Assembly (NCBI GenBank): GCA_022496805.1 | Contig: CM040100.1 | Location: 26,317,009-26,381,008 of the forward strand | DNA: 64,000 nt | Reading direction: 5' to 3' | From: Pohlia nutans | Lineage: Eukaryota; Streptophyta; Bryopsida; Bryales; Mniaceae | In this document: in pieces, positions 11,318-23,689 of the stretch | Layout: every line of letters begins with the position of its first letter | Numbering within the stretch: the first letter of the stretch is position 1 | Position numbers and translations under genes: made by a program | Notes under the pieces: model-generated | Told to the model about the DNA's origin: nothing | The model's database searches: none | Seen by the model: the letters and a program-made list of their open reading frames with translations, nothing else

Positions 11318-12388
11318 TTGAAACTCCAGCGGAAATCCGAGGAATCGGATGTGATGAATTACAATTGTGTTATATTAATGCAAATTTTTTCCGAAGAACA
11401 ATTGAAAGAAATGACACAATGGACATCATACATGGAAAAAAAAGGACAACGAGTTTTGGAAGGTGAATTGAAGGCAGGGACGAAGATGGTAGTTCACGGC
11501 TATAGATATGCGTACGGCAAAATTGGAAGGTAATATTTTTTTATTACCTTCGTTAAACATTATTAATCTTCATTATTATTGTTTTTTCATCTTTATTTAC
11601 ATTGTTTATTCATTATTTATTCATTTACATTGTTTCCCTTTATTTTCTTTCTCTGTATTATTCATTTAAGATTGTGCAATTTTTATAATTTTTTTTTTGT
11701 TGAGTTCACAATTTTTGTTTTTTTTCAGGTTCAGCCATTACAAATACCCACTTTGTTATTCTTATGGGGAGAAGTTAGCTACAATGTTGTGCGAAGTTTT
11801 AAAGAAGATCTTTCCATCTATTTTTGAGCACTTGGAGGCTGTTTGAATGAAAGAAGGTATGCCGATGGATGTGGCCAGAGTGGGCGGTGGACCGTTCACT
11901 ACAATGTGTATTACAAGAGATTATTCTTGTAATCCACACATTGATGAACACGACAATAGTTTCGGATTTTTCATATGGATTGGTGCGAATGGTGAGTTTC
12001 AATTCATTATTCAATTAATTTTTTTTGTTATTGATTTTTTTCTCTTTTTGTTTATTTATTTATTTTTAAATTGTGTAATTTTAAATAATAAATTATTTTT
12101 ATAATTGCAGGAGACAGAGATGAATTTGGTAACGAGGTCAAATTCTATCTTCCAGGTTTAGGTTATTTCTTTATTCCCAAAATTGGAGATGTTGTTCTAT
12201 TAAAATCTAGAGACTTGTACCATTGTACAAAGACTCTAGGTTCGAAAGGACAGTATGGAATTGTCTTGTTTCAAAATTCTTGCTTTTTTAGGCATCACGC
12301 TATATTAAGGGAAAAATTAGCTCAAGGTGTTAGTGATACACTAACAGAGAGTTGGTTGAGTAGTGAAAAATTTTATTATCACATTTAG
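11318..12388 (+). pseudogene. TET/JBP-like 2OG-Fe(II) dioxygenase, frameshifted, three exons
   Basis: The exons are about 11318-11529, 11729-11991 and 12111-12388, with GT-AG borders and matching phases. The first reads IFSEEQLKEMTQWTSYMEKK then VLEGELKAGTKMVVHGYRYA. The second holds GGGPFTTMCITRDYSCNPHI then DEHDNSFGFFIWIG, whose H-I-D is the expected Fe-binding H-x-D. The third holds FYLPGLGYFFIPKIGDVVLL then LKSRDLYHCTKTLG, with the likely distal iron histidine in LYH, and ends in a stop. This order fits double-stranded beta-helix oxygenases of the TET/JBP type, which oxidise methylated pyrimidines in DNA and occur both as host genes and in KDZ-type transposons. One in-frame TGA at 11844-11846 and an upstream frame change indicate inactivation. 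Confidence 0.6.
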
Positions 12389-13640
12389 GATATAAAGTTT
12401 AGGGATTAAGGTGTAGCATTTAGAGTGTAGGGTTTTTTGGAGTTTAAGATTTAGCTTTTAAGTTTATGGTGGTTTAGGGTGGTTTAGGGTTTAGGATTGC
12501 ACGGTGTTTTTATTTTATTTTATTTTTATGAAGGTGTTAATCTTGAATACACCGAACAGCTTTGATATGCGATGGTACTATTGTGAACAAAATTGTTGCT
12601 GCCCAAGTTGCTGTCCAAGTTGCTTTTATCTACAACAGGTTGGGCTTGAGGATATTCGCTTGAACAATTTTCTTCGTGGATATTCATTTTGTTCTGCTGC
12701 GAGGGTGATCATTTCCGTTTTCCATTTCCATTCAAAGAACGGGAAAGGGAATGCGTTGGCATTTCATTTTGTTTGTGCACCGCATGCAATGCTTGATTGT
12801 TGCATCACTGTTTTAGAAAGACGATTGTATATTAGATTTTATAAATAAAATATACTTGTTGTATTTCAAACCTTGTAACATTTGTGCCCCCAAGTGGCAT
12901 GTCATCTAGATAACAAATATTCCAATGGCCACTTCTATGAATGCTGCATGATGCATGGTTTCGGATTTTCTATCGCAATGGTGCTCAAATTAATATGGGC
13001 ATCCTAGTGAATTTTGTGGATGCATATTTGATTTTCGTTTTTGTGTCTGTAATCTGTGAAGAATTTTACATAGTTTGCTAATTACGGATATCCCTTCCAT
13101 TTTCAACATTCTAGAGTATGCAGGGAATGATTGTCTTCACAGACTACCACTCCAATCAAACTGTTGTTGCTTACTTAAATAAATAAATTATATAAAGCTA
13201 TATTCAATTATTTGTTTATATTCTTTTACTTTTTTACTTTTTTAATTTTACTTTTATTTAATTTAATTTGTTCTAAACATACTTATATTGAATTTGAGTT
13301 TTTAATTTACTACTATACTTCAGTTTACAATTTGTATATGACTTTTTCTATTTTATTTTTATATTGCATAAAATAAGTACATTTCTATTATTATCACTTT
13401 CTAGATTGTGCTTACTTTTTATTTTTTTAATATTTTATCGATTTTTTTAGTTTATGTTTTTGACTTTTATTTAATTTTGGTTGCTCTAAAAATAATTACA
13501 TTTAATTTTAGTTTTTAATTGACTACTATGTTTTTATTTACATTTAGTTATTTATTTATGTTTATTTATATTCTTAGTTTCCTTTGTGACCTTTGTTTAA
13601 TTTTGGTTGTTCTAAAAATCTTTGTATTTAATTTTAGATT
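12389..13640. other. Spacer with degenerate TTTAGGG repeats and AT-rich duplications
   Basis: At about 12415-12500 there are repeated GGTTTAGGG/TTTAGGATT-type words resembling plant telomere repeats in degenerate form. A 114-residue open frame at 12504-12848 is cysteine-rich but matches no family I know. At about 13220-13640 AT-rich blocks recur as diverged direct copies at about 14220-14480, sharing TTTATTTAATTT and ACATTTCTATTATTA. Confidence 0.35.
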
Positions 13641-14216
13641 TTAACCCCTAAACGTCCTCACTCTTGTCCAATTTGGGTAGTTTTGAAAAGATGAATCATA
13701 AAATGCAACTAAGATGAATATTTTGAACTTGATGTATGAATAAGAGTTGTACACTGTGACTTTTAGATTCTATCCATAAGGTTAGATCTGCGATTGCTTT
13801 CACCAATATTTTTCTATAAATTTTGGAATATAAAATTCAAAATTATTTTGTAATTTGATTACAAATAAGATATTGACAATTTGTGGATGAAATTTGTTGT
13901 GATGGGTTAAAATGCAATACTCTAAGTGTAGTGATTTTTGAAGATTTTTTGGTTGCTTAATTTTATAAGTTTTTTTTTTCAAGAGCACTTTTAGACTAAA
14001 ATCTTCGAAATTTTTGATGAAACACTACAACATAAAATGAGGCATAAAGTTTCACAAATCATCCCCTTTCTAATCGGATCACACATGCACGAAGCTAAAT
14101 TCCCATAAAAATTTCACTAAAAAATTACCAGTGCAAAAAGTGCATGATGGATGAGAAATCGTAGTTTGATTCTGTACATCATGTAAAATATGCATGATTG
14201 CGCAGTTAAGGGTTAA
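13641..14216 (-). mobile_element. TTAA-flanked MITE, copy 1 (piggyBac-like ends)
   Basis: This 576-bp repeat is homologous over nearly its whole length, in opposite orientation, to 62212-62781. Shared strings include ATTCAAAATT, GATATTGACNATTTGT, CTCTAAGTGTAGTGATTTTT, GAAGATTTTTTGGTTGCTTA and CAAGAGCACTTTT. The left end is TTAACCCCTAAACGTCC and the right end is GGGTTAA. TTAA at the borders plus inner ends beginning CCC is the pattern of piggyBac-superfamily elements. No transposase is encoded, so it would be non-autonomous. Family assignment is inference. Confidence 0.7.
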
Positions 14217-14839
14217 TTGACTATTGTGTCTTTGTTGTAGTTTTTAATTGGCTGCTATATTTTTATTTAAGTTTTTATTATTTATATTATTTTAATTTTT
14301 TAGTTTTCATTTTTACTTTTATTTAATTTTGGTTGTTCCAAAAACAATCATATTTAATTTTAGTTTTTAATCAAGTACTTTATTTTCATTTATAATTTTT
14401 ATGTGACTTTTACTATTTTTTTTATGTTCATTAAAATAGATACATTTCTATTATTACTACTTTGTGGATTTAGCTATATATATATATTTTATATTTATTA
14501 TATTTTATATTTATTTGCAAGTCATTTTCTTTTCATTTTTTTCCATAAGAAATTTTTACATTGCTATAAAGATCGTTATATTAAGAAAATGTTTATGTTT
14601 CCTATCAATGTATATGCAATATATTTCTATAAGATGTATATATATTAATAATTATTCTATGGATATTATATTATCTCAAGTTACATCTTCTTATAATATT
14701 TGCAATATATTTGATTCATTCCAAGCAATTCCATTGCTAAATTATTCTTATTTATTCCAATTCATTCCTTTGATATTCACAGTAATGACAATAATCGGTG
14801 TACTAAGAAACCATGGACACATGTTTCTTCATTCTTTGA

Positions 14840-15073
14840 GTAAATTCATCCACGGAACTGAGTGATGATGACAGAAACGCCAACGTCAGGGAGGTGGGGC
14901 TTGGGTTGTTTCCACTTCAGCAAGATGCTAGAGGAGAATCCCTACGAGTTGGTGCGGTTGAAGAGAATTCTGAACGGGTGGTTCGGCTCCTTTATGGATC
15001 TGACAATGCAGCCCATGCATCGACAGTGCTTGCAATTTATTTAGCTGCACTGTTCAAATACACAGGAATCTGA
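14840..15073 (+). other. Possible terminal exon remnant, unidentified
   Basis: A frame closing at 15071-15073 reads ELSDDDRNANVREVGLGLFP then LYGSDNAAHASTVLAIYLAA and ends LFKYTGI. Its codon composition is more gene-like than the AT-rich flanks. It has no start codon, and I recognise no domain. It could be a last exon of a lost gene, or part of the 5' region of the gene starting at 15452. Low confidence. Confidence 0.2.
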
Positions 15074-15451
15074 ACGTGCCAGTCGCATTGGACATTTGTG
15101 GTGTTACAGAAGCGCCGCCTAGTTGCGCCATTAAGGTAGTCAATGGACCCACGATCGACAGGATTGATCAAGGAACATTATTGATTTAAGCATGGATCGA
15201 CGAGCCTCTGATCAGACAGGTAGCAAGGGTAGTCAGATGTTGTACAGGCATCGTATGTTGTATTGTAAAGTTACCGGATTGTCTACGTAATTCTACAGTT
15301 TTCGGAGTATCTAGCTAGTGCTTGGTTTTGTTTCAGGTGCCTTCAACCCTGTGCAGGACTTGAGATTTCTCCTGGTTTTTGAGTTCCAAGTTCCAAGTTC
15401 CAAGTTCAGACTCTAAATCACGTTGTCAGGCCAATGCAAAGAAGCTTTGTC

Positions 15452-18400
15452 ATGGAAACCCAGTACGATGCATCGAACATGGACGACGTCGACATAGTGA
15501 GAAGTACACAGTTCGTGGGGGATCCCGTGGCTGGGGTAAGTGCCGCTAACGTCGTTGTCCCTGGCAATGCAGCAGAAATCCATGCAGATGCAGTAGAAAT
15601 GTTTTAGAAGGTGAAGACAAGGATTTGGAAAATAACTCAATCTATGTGTGTATGCGCACAGGGCTTCAGACGTGAACATCGTCTGCACCAGCCCAGGTTC
15701 GAGCAAACACAGGTACCTTTGTCAACCCACATGCTTAAAAGAGGCTGAATTAGGTTAAATTAGGGTGTTGAAATCTGGCAACATAATGCCATGTATATGT
15801 AGACACAATGTACGGCTGGGAACTAAGAATGTGACTGAGATGGTGTGTGCAGATGGCCGGAATGCCATTCGGGTCGAGCTACAGTCAACCAACTATGACG
15901 AGTGATTGGCAAAATTCCACACAAGCCTTTGGCAATGCCGGTCCTTGCAACCCAAACATGTACAATCCATGTATTGGCACATCTAGCACAGCATCTCCCA
16001 ACTTCCGGAGCCATTTGCTGTACCCATCACCGCCAACGGGATTCTGTTTTCAAGGGCCAGATCCTAATCACACAGGATTTCACGGAATGCAGAACATGAG
16101 CTCGCAGCACGGATACGCGGGGGGGCAAGATTACTACTCGTCTCAACAAGTCCATGGCTCCGAGTTCGAGAAAGCGATATCGCATCTTGTAAGAGCCCAA
16201 ATGCCTACAGGAGACATTGATCGACGCACCATGCATGGAGACCCCGTTGCAACACCACAATGCAAGATAAGAGGTGAGAATTGTGTCATAGATGGAAGAG
16301 GACGTTTGGAGGCTACGTTCCCTAACGAGGAGGCTGAAAACGAAATTCTGCCAGAGGCATCACCGGAGCGAGGACAAAATGGTCCAGTTCGTGGGACGAG
16401 GACATTTTCAGGACAAGCGTCCATGCGCAACCACCCCGACGCCATGGCAGATCGAGGACCGGCAAGCCAATTTCACAGCAGCACCATGTTACAAAGTGAC
16501 AACTCCAGTAAGTCACCCCCTTCTGACATGTCACAAAGAAAGTTACTGCGAGTAGAACAACGTTCCTATTTAAAAGAAGTCAAGAGTGCCATTGCGGAAG
16601 GTAGAGTACCACAAGTTCATCTTGAGCAAAACGACAGTGGTGAAATTGTGAAATTCAAATCACAGTTCCTAAACGCTGTGAAATTGGCCGCCCAGGCAAT
16701 CATTCCTAATGCTTTCATATATTTCAAATATCCTTCAACAATGCAGGAGATCATGGTAGAGGTTACAAGGCAATTTGTATTAGAGAAGCCTCTTCCAGAA
16801 GGCATGATAGAGGGCTTTCTACAGCGTCTGTACAAGAGAAATAGAGCATTGTATCGTAAGCACTGGACACGATATGGAGACCAGAATAAGCCTGACAATT
16901 GTGCACCGGCGGCGTGGCTGGAATTGGTAGAGTATTGGAATTCAAGGGAGGGGAGCAAGGAGAGCAAAAGGAACAAGCGAAATTCTTTGGCAAGAAAAGG
17001 AGCTGCGGTATGTTCATTCAAATACCCCAAAGTAGTAAGCTTTGAATGCTCGTATCATTGAAAGCTTCTCCCCTCACAATGTTTTTCAATTCTGTAATAC
17101 TCTGATCTTAGAATTGAAAAACATTGTGAGGGGAGAATGCTCTGACACTGAAATTTCCTTTTTACAGGCCAGAATCTCTCAGTCCAAACAAGAAGACGGC
17201 CCGCTCAATACTAAAGAATTCACAACTCCAACGGATAATGACACAGAGGGATCTTCGAAGCGGTTACCCATGCACGACATCAGCAACAAGCTTCACGCCA
17301 TGGTGGACGAATTTGTTTCCAATCTGTCCTCTAAGTGCGACTCTTTAGCGACCAAGGTAACTGACAAGAATCATGAGTTTGGCGAAGTGAATGTGGGACT
17401 CACAACAGCCATGGCGCAAAGATCAATTAACCGCACCCCAAGCGATATCTTGCAGGGATTGAAGAAACCTAGGGACATCCAGTCTACATTTTGCACAGAA
17501 ACAGATGGATCATTGCAAAGTGGACAAAGACGACAAAGTTTGGATGCTTGTTCGATAAGAACATCAAATGGAGGTGAATGTATGGCCATATTGATGGTTA
17601 TAATCAACCCAAGCATAACTTTCAATGTGAATCCTAAAAAATGTACGAAGTAGTTGTCCAGAACAAGTTAGTTACAAAAATTGCAGGAAAAAGGTACTGA
17701 AAGTTTGTAATCAGCAAAAAATAACGCATATGGTCACAAATGAATATGGTGCAGGTCTACACGATCTGAAGGGCAAGAGTGCCTGGGCTGACATGAGCCA
17801 CACGACTGCAAGGGACCCTGCGAACACCCCATGGAAGAGAGCATCACAAAGGTGGATGCAACCTTCATTTTAAAAAACTCTCTTTTTTTCTGTCAATTTG
17901 TAGTGCCGAGCCTCTATGTGACTTATGAAGTGTAATATGAGGTGGTTGGATGAAATTAAACCTTTAAGCCGATGAAGAGTAATTAATATTCATGAGATAT
18001 AATACAAATGTGATGTTCAATACAATATCTACAGAATACAATGCGGTATGGATTGAATGTTCATCATGTGTTCTTGGCTCCTCTTTGTGCAAATGGGCAC
18101 TGTCAAATATCTGGCATCTGAAGGTAAGGCCGCCACACTAGGACTGAAGACCAATTGTAGACATCTTGGCCATTATGGTTACCATTTGACGGAAAACACT
18201 AGTTCAACATATGAACAATCAGTTGTAATATGTATTGAACAAAGAGTGTTTTACTGAAATTCTAAATTTCCATTGCATGCTCGTTCTGTTGGTGATCAAA
18301 TAGGTACACTGCACCATATGATTTCCCATCACGAGATTTTCAGGGGCATGTTGGTGGCAGAAACAAGGTAGTAGTGAAGGGCCTGCTTGTGCCCGTTGAG

Positions 18401-19777
18401 GTATTATCTTCTGACCATTCTTCTGATGAATGCCTTCCTCGAATTCGGAAGCATGGAAAGGAAATGATGGGCCAGGCGAGTACAGTCAAGTCGAAATCAG
18501 AAAATTCTGGAGCTAGGGCTGGAGCTCAACTGTTCCAAAGCGAGTCGTGGAATCCTGAAAGCCCCCATCCCCCGGACTATACGGATGATGAAGATAAGAC
18601 AAGCATTGGGGTGGACCACACGACCGCTGTGGAAGCATTACAAAAGTTGAGGTGGCCAGAGAACCATGGAAATCTATACGAAGAGGACTCACCAGGAATC
18701 GGCATTCCAAACTCACCGATTGAACAAAAGGTGGAGAAACCTGGGATTCTGGAAAGCACGAAGCAATCGGAGGATAGTTCCACAGAAGAATGCGATGGGA
18801 CTGAAGAAGAAGATTGTGGAAGCCACGGCGGTGGAAGCGAAGAAGAGGAGTTGCCAGTGTTACCAAAGGTTCTTGTGAAACGGAAGCTAATGAGCGAAGC
18901 ATGTGGCTCCGCGTCGAAAAATCAAAAAGGATCGAGGAACAGCGCAAGTGTATCTACGAAGAAGCAGAGAACACCACTGATTGACGCAGCTGTCATAACG
19001 CAGCTCGAATTTGGCCCGCGACCTATGAACTCTGTGAGTACTACCCTTACTAATCACTGTTAAATTAAGTATGGATCCAAATTGCCAAGACCATGGTGTA
19101 AACATTTGGTTCTGTAATGTTGGAATGGGGCAATTCAATGCTGTGGCATTCGAACCAGTGATTGACTTGATCATCAGTGACAAGGAATGTGATCATAGTA
19201 GCGATACAAATTGTAAGGATGTCTATCTCTGTTATGCGTTTTCTTATTTCACTAATGTGACTTTGTGTAGAATCCGATAAGACCACGGGTGAAGATATGG
19301 GTTCTTCACCCCAATTACGAAGGGAAAGTTGTAGCGGAAGCATACGCAGGAGTAAACCATAAGTCACGTTGTCAAAATGATGAGAACAGATTGTGCAAAA
19401 AGGGGCAGCAATTGATCACTGTAATAAGAGTATTTTACAAAGACACGCCAGTCATGTTCAAGAAGGATGTGAGATTTCCGAAGCACATCAGCTGTTTGGA
19501 CCAAGCAGAAGGTCTTCCGAACTGCCCTGTCCTGTGGGGGGTTTGTTACCTCATTCAAATTCCCCGCATGGAGGAAATTACTCGCATGATGGGCAATTAT
19601 ACTTCATCTCTGTGTGGAAGAGCAACATCGAATCCCCCGGACGTGGAGTCCAGTAGAAGGGTACCAAAATCAGTCTCTACGAGGAGTGATTCAGTGTACC
19701 GTGCGAAAGGACGTCCGACCTTACCGGCCAAAAAAAAACCGCAAGCAACGAAGGGAAATGGCAAGAAGTTGAGGTGA
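15452..19777 (+). CDS. Seven-exon gene, TdcA1-ORF1/Transposase_24-like protein, 1009 aa
   Basis: Exons join with GT-AG borders and consistent phases: 15452-15535, 15662-15712, 15853-17007, 17168-17573, 17755-17851, 18304-19033 and 19271-19777. They total 3030 nt with no internal stop. Residues about 1-280 are low-complexity and Ser/Gln/Asn-rich. Residues about 284-465 (YLKEVKSAIAEGRVPQ to LELVEYWNSREGSKESKRNK and QEDGPLNTKEF) resemble the domain of plant Ptta/En-Spm (CACTA) ORF1 proteins such as carrot TdcA1 ORF1. An acidic, Ser-rich region follows. The last exon (RVKIWVLHPNYEGKVVAEAY to CLDQAEGLPNCPVLWG) may be a DUF8039-like domain seen in the same proteins, and the tail is Lys-rich. No TNP2 transposase or CACTA ends are visible, so it is either part of a larger element or a domesticated gene. 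Splicing is predicted, not proven. Confidence 0.65.
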
Positions 19778-21755
19778 AAAAAACAACACCGAGAGGCGTT
19801 GTTGTAAGAGCTGGTATGGACTCCTATGACTTTATGCATGCCCTTTGTTGATGTAGATGCTTGTGCAACTCATATTTGTGGGTTTGACCACCAGTACGTG
19901 AGAAAAATTCTAATATGACAACAAGATTTAGTAGTTGACTTCGATTAATTATACTCGAATTTGGACTCGTTAATTTATTAATGAAACAAACTAAGTATTG
20001 CATTACTGTGACCGTAGCGTGTTGGAACCCACCCTAAACCCCTAACTAGTGACGCTCGAATTGAATTGGATATGGGCGGGGTTAACACTTTGCTAGAAGT
20101 TGTACAGGAAGGAACCATAAACCAGAATCAGCTAGCTCTGGGCATGTTTGATGCCATGTATTGCTGGAGACATGGATACATTTCCGTGACCCTCACAACC
20201 AAATCGTCATGGACATGGCCAGTGCTGGCTCTGGAACGTTCCAAGTAAGCCTGGACGAAGTACAACTGGACCGGAGCTTTCAAGGCAAACACTAGCAGCC
20301 ACGAGGACAAAGTGTTGTCGTTCATGTGAGCGTTTAGGACGCACCAATTTGTTGTGTTATCGATCTCATCGAATAAGAGTCTGCATGAGTGTTCTTCACT
20401 ATTTTTGGAGGTGCAGACGATCGAGCTCTGTAGTGATAAGTTTTCATCTTTGAGGTTGTGCCTGAATTACCATATAAGAGGACTGATATTTTGAACTCAT
20501 TTTATGATTGTAGACCGGTTTATATGTATCCCAAACGTACCCATCGTTGTAAATTTCAGTTATAAATGCACGGTATGCTTCCAAATAGTAAACTGGCATT
20601 GTCGGTGTGTGAAGTGATCGATGAGTGCTTGAGCAAATTATGTTGATTCCAGCCATGCGGTTGTCTGCATAGTCCAACTCCCTGTCATTGTTAAATGTTT
20701 GATATTGACTGGAATGTTGTTGTCATGAATGAATCAGAAACGCAACAGTGAGAGACCTTCAGCTTATATCTCCTGCTTATTTTTTTTTCCATGCTAAATA
20801 ATGATGCAGTGGACATTTTGGTAAAAAAAACCATTGTTCCCGCAGCCATGGCAAAATTATCAGTAATAGCAATTATAGATCTAATCGTCTGGATTAAATC
20901 TAAAATTCATAATGTACACTTTTTATTCATATATCAAGTTTAAAATATCCTTCTAGGTTGCATCTTGTAATGCATCAGTCTTTGCAAAACTGCCGAATTC
21001 GGAGAGTGTAAACTTCGTCTCTTGATTATTGTTACTCATTTTTGGACGAAGAAATTAACTTTTGGATCAATTTGGTGCTTATCTGAACAACTTCTTGATT
21101 CAGGTGATGTTTATCTGCAACCATTGCCCACTCGTGGTTCACCATAAGGAAGGTATTGTGAAACTTGCAGCCAACTAATATGCCAGGATAATTCCTTGCA
21201 TAATTTTTTTATCATACGCTATTATTTATTTGGTGCATCTCATCCTCTTCCCATTTTCCACTGGCCTGTCTTCTTCCCTGCTCATGATTCTTTAAATGTA
21301 AAAACATTATCTCTACGTTGTCCTTCATTCTCACAACTCATTTGATGTGTTTCTGATATGTTTTCTTTTGCAAGAAGGGCTTGCAATGGTGGCTATATCA
21401 TCAAATTCTATTGCGACACATTGAGAGGTAGGTGCTTGTAGATTGTAAATGGACTGGAGGCTCCATTTTCAAAAGGGTACGTAATGTTGTCAAATACTTT
21501 GTATCTTGATTGGCAATTTGTACGCAAAATGTTTGCTGATAACGTAGTGCAAGACATCATTAGAAATTAAAAATTGGTCAACTAGAATTTCAAGATTTCA
21601 AATTATTCATTTAAAAAGTATTTTTTGTCGACAGCTGTGCGTAGCAACGCGTAGCCCTAGATTTTTTTTTCCCAAATTTTGTTATTATGTATACCATTGT
21701 CAGAACATGTCTATTAGTACCAAATTATACGGTCACTTCTTGTTTTTCTTTGTAG
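19778..21755. other. Intergenic spacer with a partial MITE copy
   Basis: A moderately GC-rich tract at about 20040-20340 has short open frames but no recognisable domain. Apart from the partial MITE copy at about 20853-20998, nothing else was identified. Confidence 0.3.
20853..20998 (+). mobile_element. Partial third copy of the TTAA MITE
   Basis: About 145 bp match the right-hand part of the element at 62212-62781 in the same orientation. Shared strings include ATAGATCTAA, GGATTAAATCTAAAATTCAT (one or two differences), AATGTACA and ATATCAAGTTTAAAATNTCC-like sequence. Neither TTAA border is present, so this is a fragment. Confidence 0.6.
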
Positions 21756-23295
21756 AATTATCGAGATCCTCAATTTGAAAGTTATAGTGGACATAGAGGA
21801 GTTTTTGAAGCAAAAGCCTGGCATAAATTCATTCTTGTCCAAGTTACGTGCCAAACCTCCAAGGCTTGAGTTCTCTAGAACGCTATGGGCGCCGTTGGAT
21901 GTCATTTCTGTTCTCGCCCGTGAAGGAGAGTATCTTCATCTAAATTTGATGATCATATGCAAGGCCCTGATGCGGAACAAAGCGAAGGCTCAACCAGAGT
22001 GTGTAGACTTGGTGAGTTTATGAAAATTGTTTCAATGCATCATACTAAGAATTTTTTTATTTTTCTGGTCACTTCAAGCATTTTAAACATTTCATCTTCA
22101 TTGGGAAATCAATTTAGAGAGATCACTTTAGGTATAAGAGTCAAAATTCCTTGTTGAAATCATTCTAAGTAGAAGGTTGTAGACCACTATAAACCCTAAA
22201 GGACCAAGAAGCCTGTAGACTTCCTAAGTAGACTTCCTTCTGTTCAAAATTTATTTGTTTGGGATTTGAATCTTATGGTGGTGATGGAGGTGATGACAAT
22301 GGCAACGATGACGATGGTGACAAGGGACTATTTGGAAGGCATGTGGTAGTTCCCAAGGTGTGTGTTTTGTCTTGATATTAATTAATCTAAATTCATTATT
22401 ATCGCTCTCCTCGATATCACATTCCAATATTTACAAAGAACATTTGCTTTTGTGTACACATGTAGTTGGCCATTTTCCAAATGTCAAGTTCTAGACTCAT
22501 GTACGTTGGTTACCACAAAGGCTATATAAAGAGTTTTTGGATTTGGAAGATTTTATAATGAATTTCGTTGTTAGATACATCCATTATATTTTGGTGGTGG
22601 TGGTGATGATACATACACAGATGTTTGAGCAAAAGTATGTCGAAGCTATCCCTCATGAGTGGTTCAAGACCATCAGCAACTTGCTTGCAGGTATTCAATC
22701 GGCAGGTTATTGAATTGGCGAGTTGAGAGTGGCTTGCAGATTAGCTTCAATATCAAGCTGACAATTTTGCGTTTTATTGAAATAGGGTTTTCATCAACTC
22801 GGCCCAAATGACGAGATATTGGTCAGTTAATGCAAGACTGACTATTACAAGGATGCTCTCTCGGTGAGGGTTTGGAATTTTTTGGTGAGCGCGGCCACCT
22901 TAGGCTGGTAAAAATTTGTGGAAGGTATTTAGTTTATGCTGTTGGTATAAGATTTTAGTATCTTGTACCTTTTTATTTGTTGATTTTGGCCATGCTAGGA
23001 TGTGTGTGTGTGTGAAGCTCATTTTCATCTCATTTCTTTTATAGGGTAGGAGAAGGCAAAAGTTATGGCGGTGGGAAGTAGGCCAACCGGGTTGTTCGTT
23101 GCTCTAGTGTTGGCTGAAACGGGAGGTAGAGTGACGCCTGTGGAGAGGGAGCAACCTGTGGAAGGTCAGGGCAATAGAAGGTCGCAGCAAAGACAGTGGC
23201 GCTCTCATGCTTCACCGCTTGTTGAATGCGGAGAGCAATCTATGCTATGGAGAGGTTGGTGGTCATCAACATGGACTCTCAAGTTTGAGTGTTGA
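21756..23295 (+). pseudogene. Decayed FAD-dependent oxidoreductase gene (COG2509 / PDE327-like)
   Basis: Exon-like blocks sit between splice sites. 21756-22011 reads NYRDPQF in one frame and VIVDIEEFLKQKPGINSFLS in another, resembling the N-terminal region of plant chloroplast FAD/NAD(P)-binding oxidoreductases. About 22259-22357 has an acidic insert. 22621-22690 is a short open block. About 23050-23295 holds the Rossmann FAD-binding loop as KVMAVGSRPTGLFVALVLAE then TGGRVTPVEREQPVE, where the family has GSGPAGLFAALVLAE and ERGQPVE. After a frame change it reads GALMLHRLLNAESNLCYGE, where the family reads GALxxRRxLxxESNxCFGE. G-to-R in the dinucleotide loop, the frameshifts and the loss of all downstream domains show a dead 5' fragment. 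Confidence 0.7.
22978..23012 (+). repeat. Short (GT)n run in pseudogene intron
   Basis: A brief GTGTGTGTGTGTG run lies between decayed exons of the oxidoreductase pseudogene. There is no other signal. Confidence 0.5.
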
Positions 23296-23689
23296 TACGG
23301 TTTTTGTAGAACAGATAGAAGTGAGTTACAACTATGTCATTTTCATCCACGGCAGGTAGTGTGCGTACATACATAGTACTAGGCATTCAAGAATGGTGTG
23401 CACAACAAAGTTTGCACAACAAAGTAGTAGGTAGACATGGCAAAGAATGACACCAGCTTATAAGCAAGTGCTGGATGTGGTCATGACATGTAAGTGTTGG
23501 ACTTGAGCATAGAAAGTGTCGCCAAAGTGTAATGTTGCTAGACCATACAAATCTTGTACCCATTGTATTGCTAAGAAGTATGACTTTCTGGAAGTTGATT
23601 GAATGCTTCAATTGTAACATGTTGGCATCTTCAATTTATATCACACGTACCCTAATCTTGAATGTAAACCGCATGGTAGTGCAAAATGA

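Noticed and set aside
12504..12848. 114-residue Cys-rich frame
   Set aside because: No recognisable family and AT-rich surroundings; insufficient evidence for a gene.
18057..18257. Extra exon inside the 1009-residue gene
   Set aside because: Not needed: flanking exons join in phase without it, and no acceptor precedes it.
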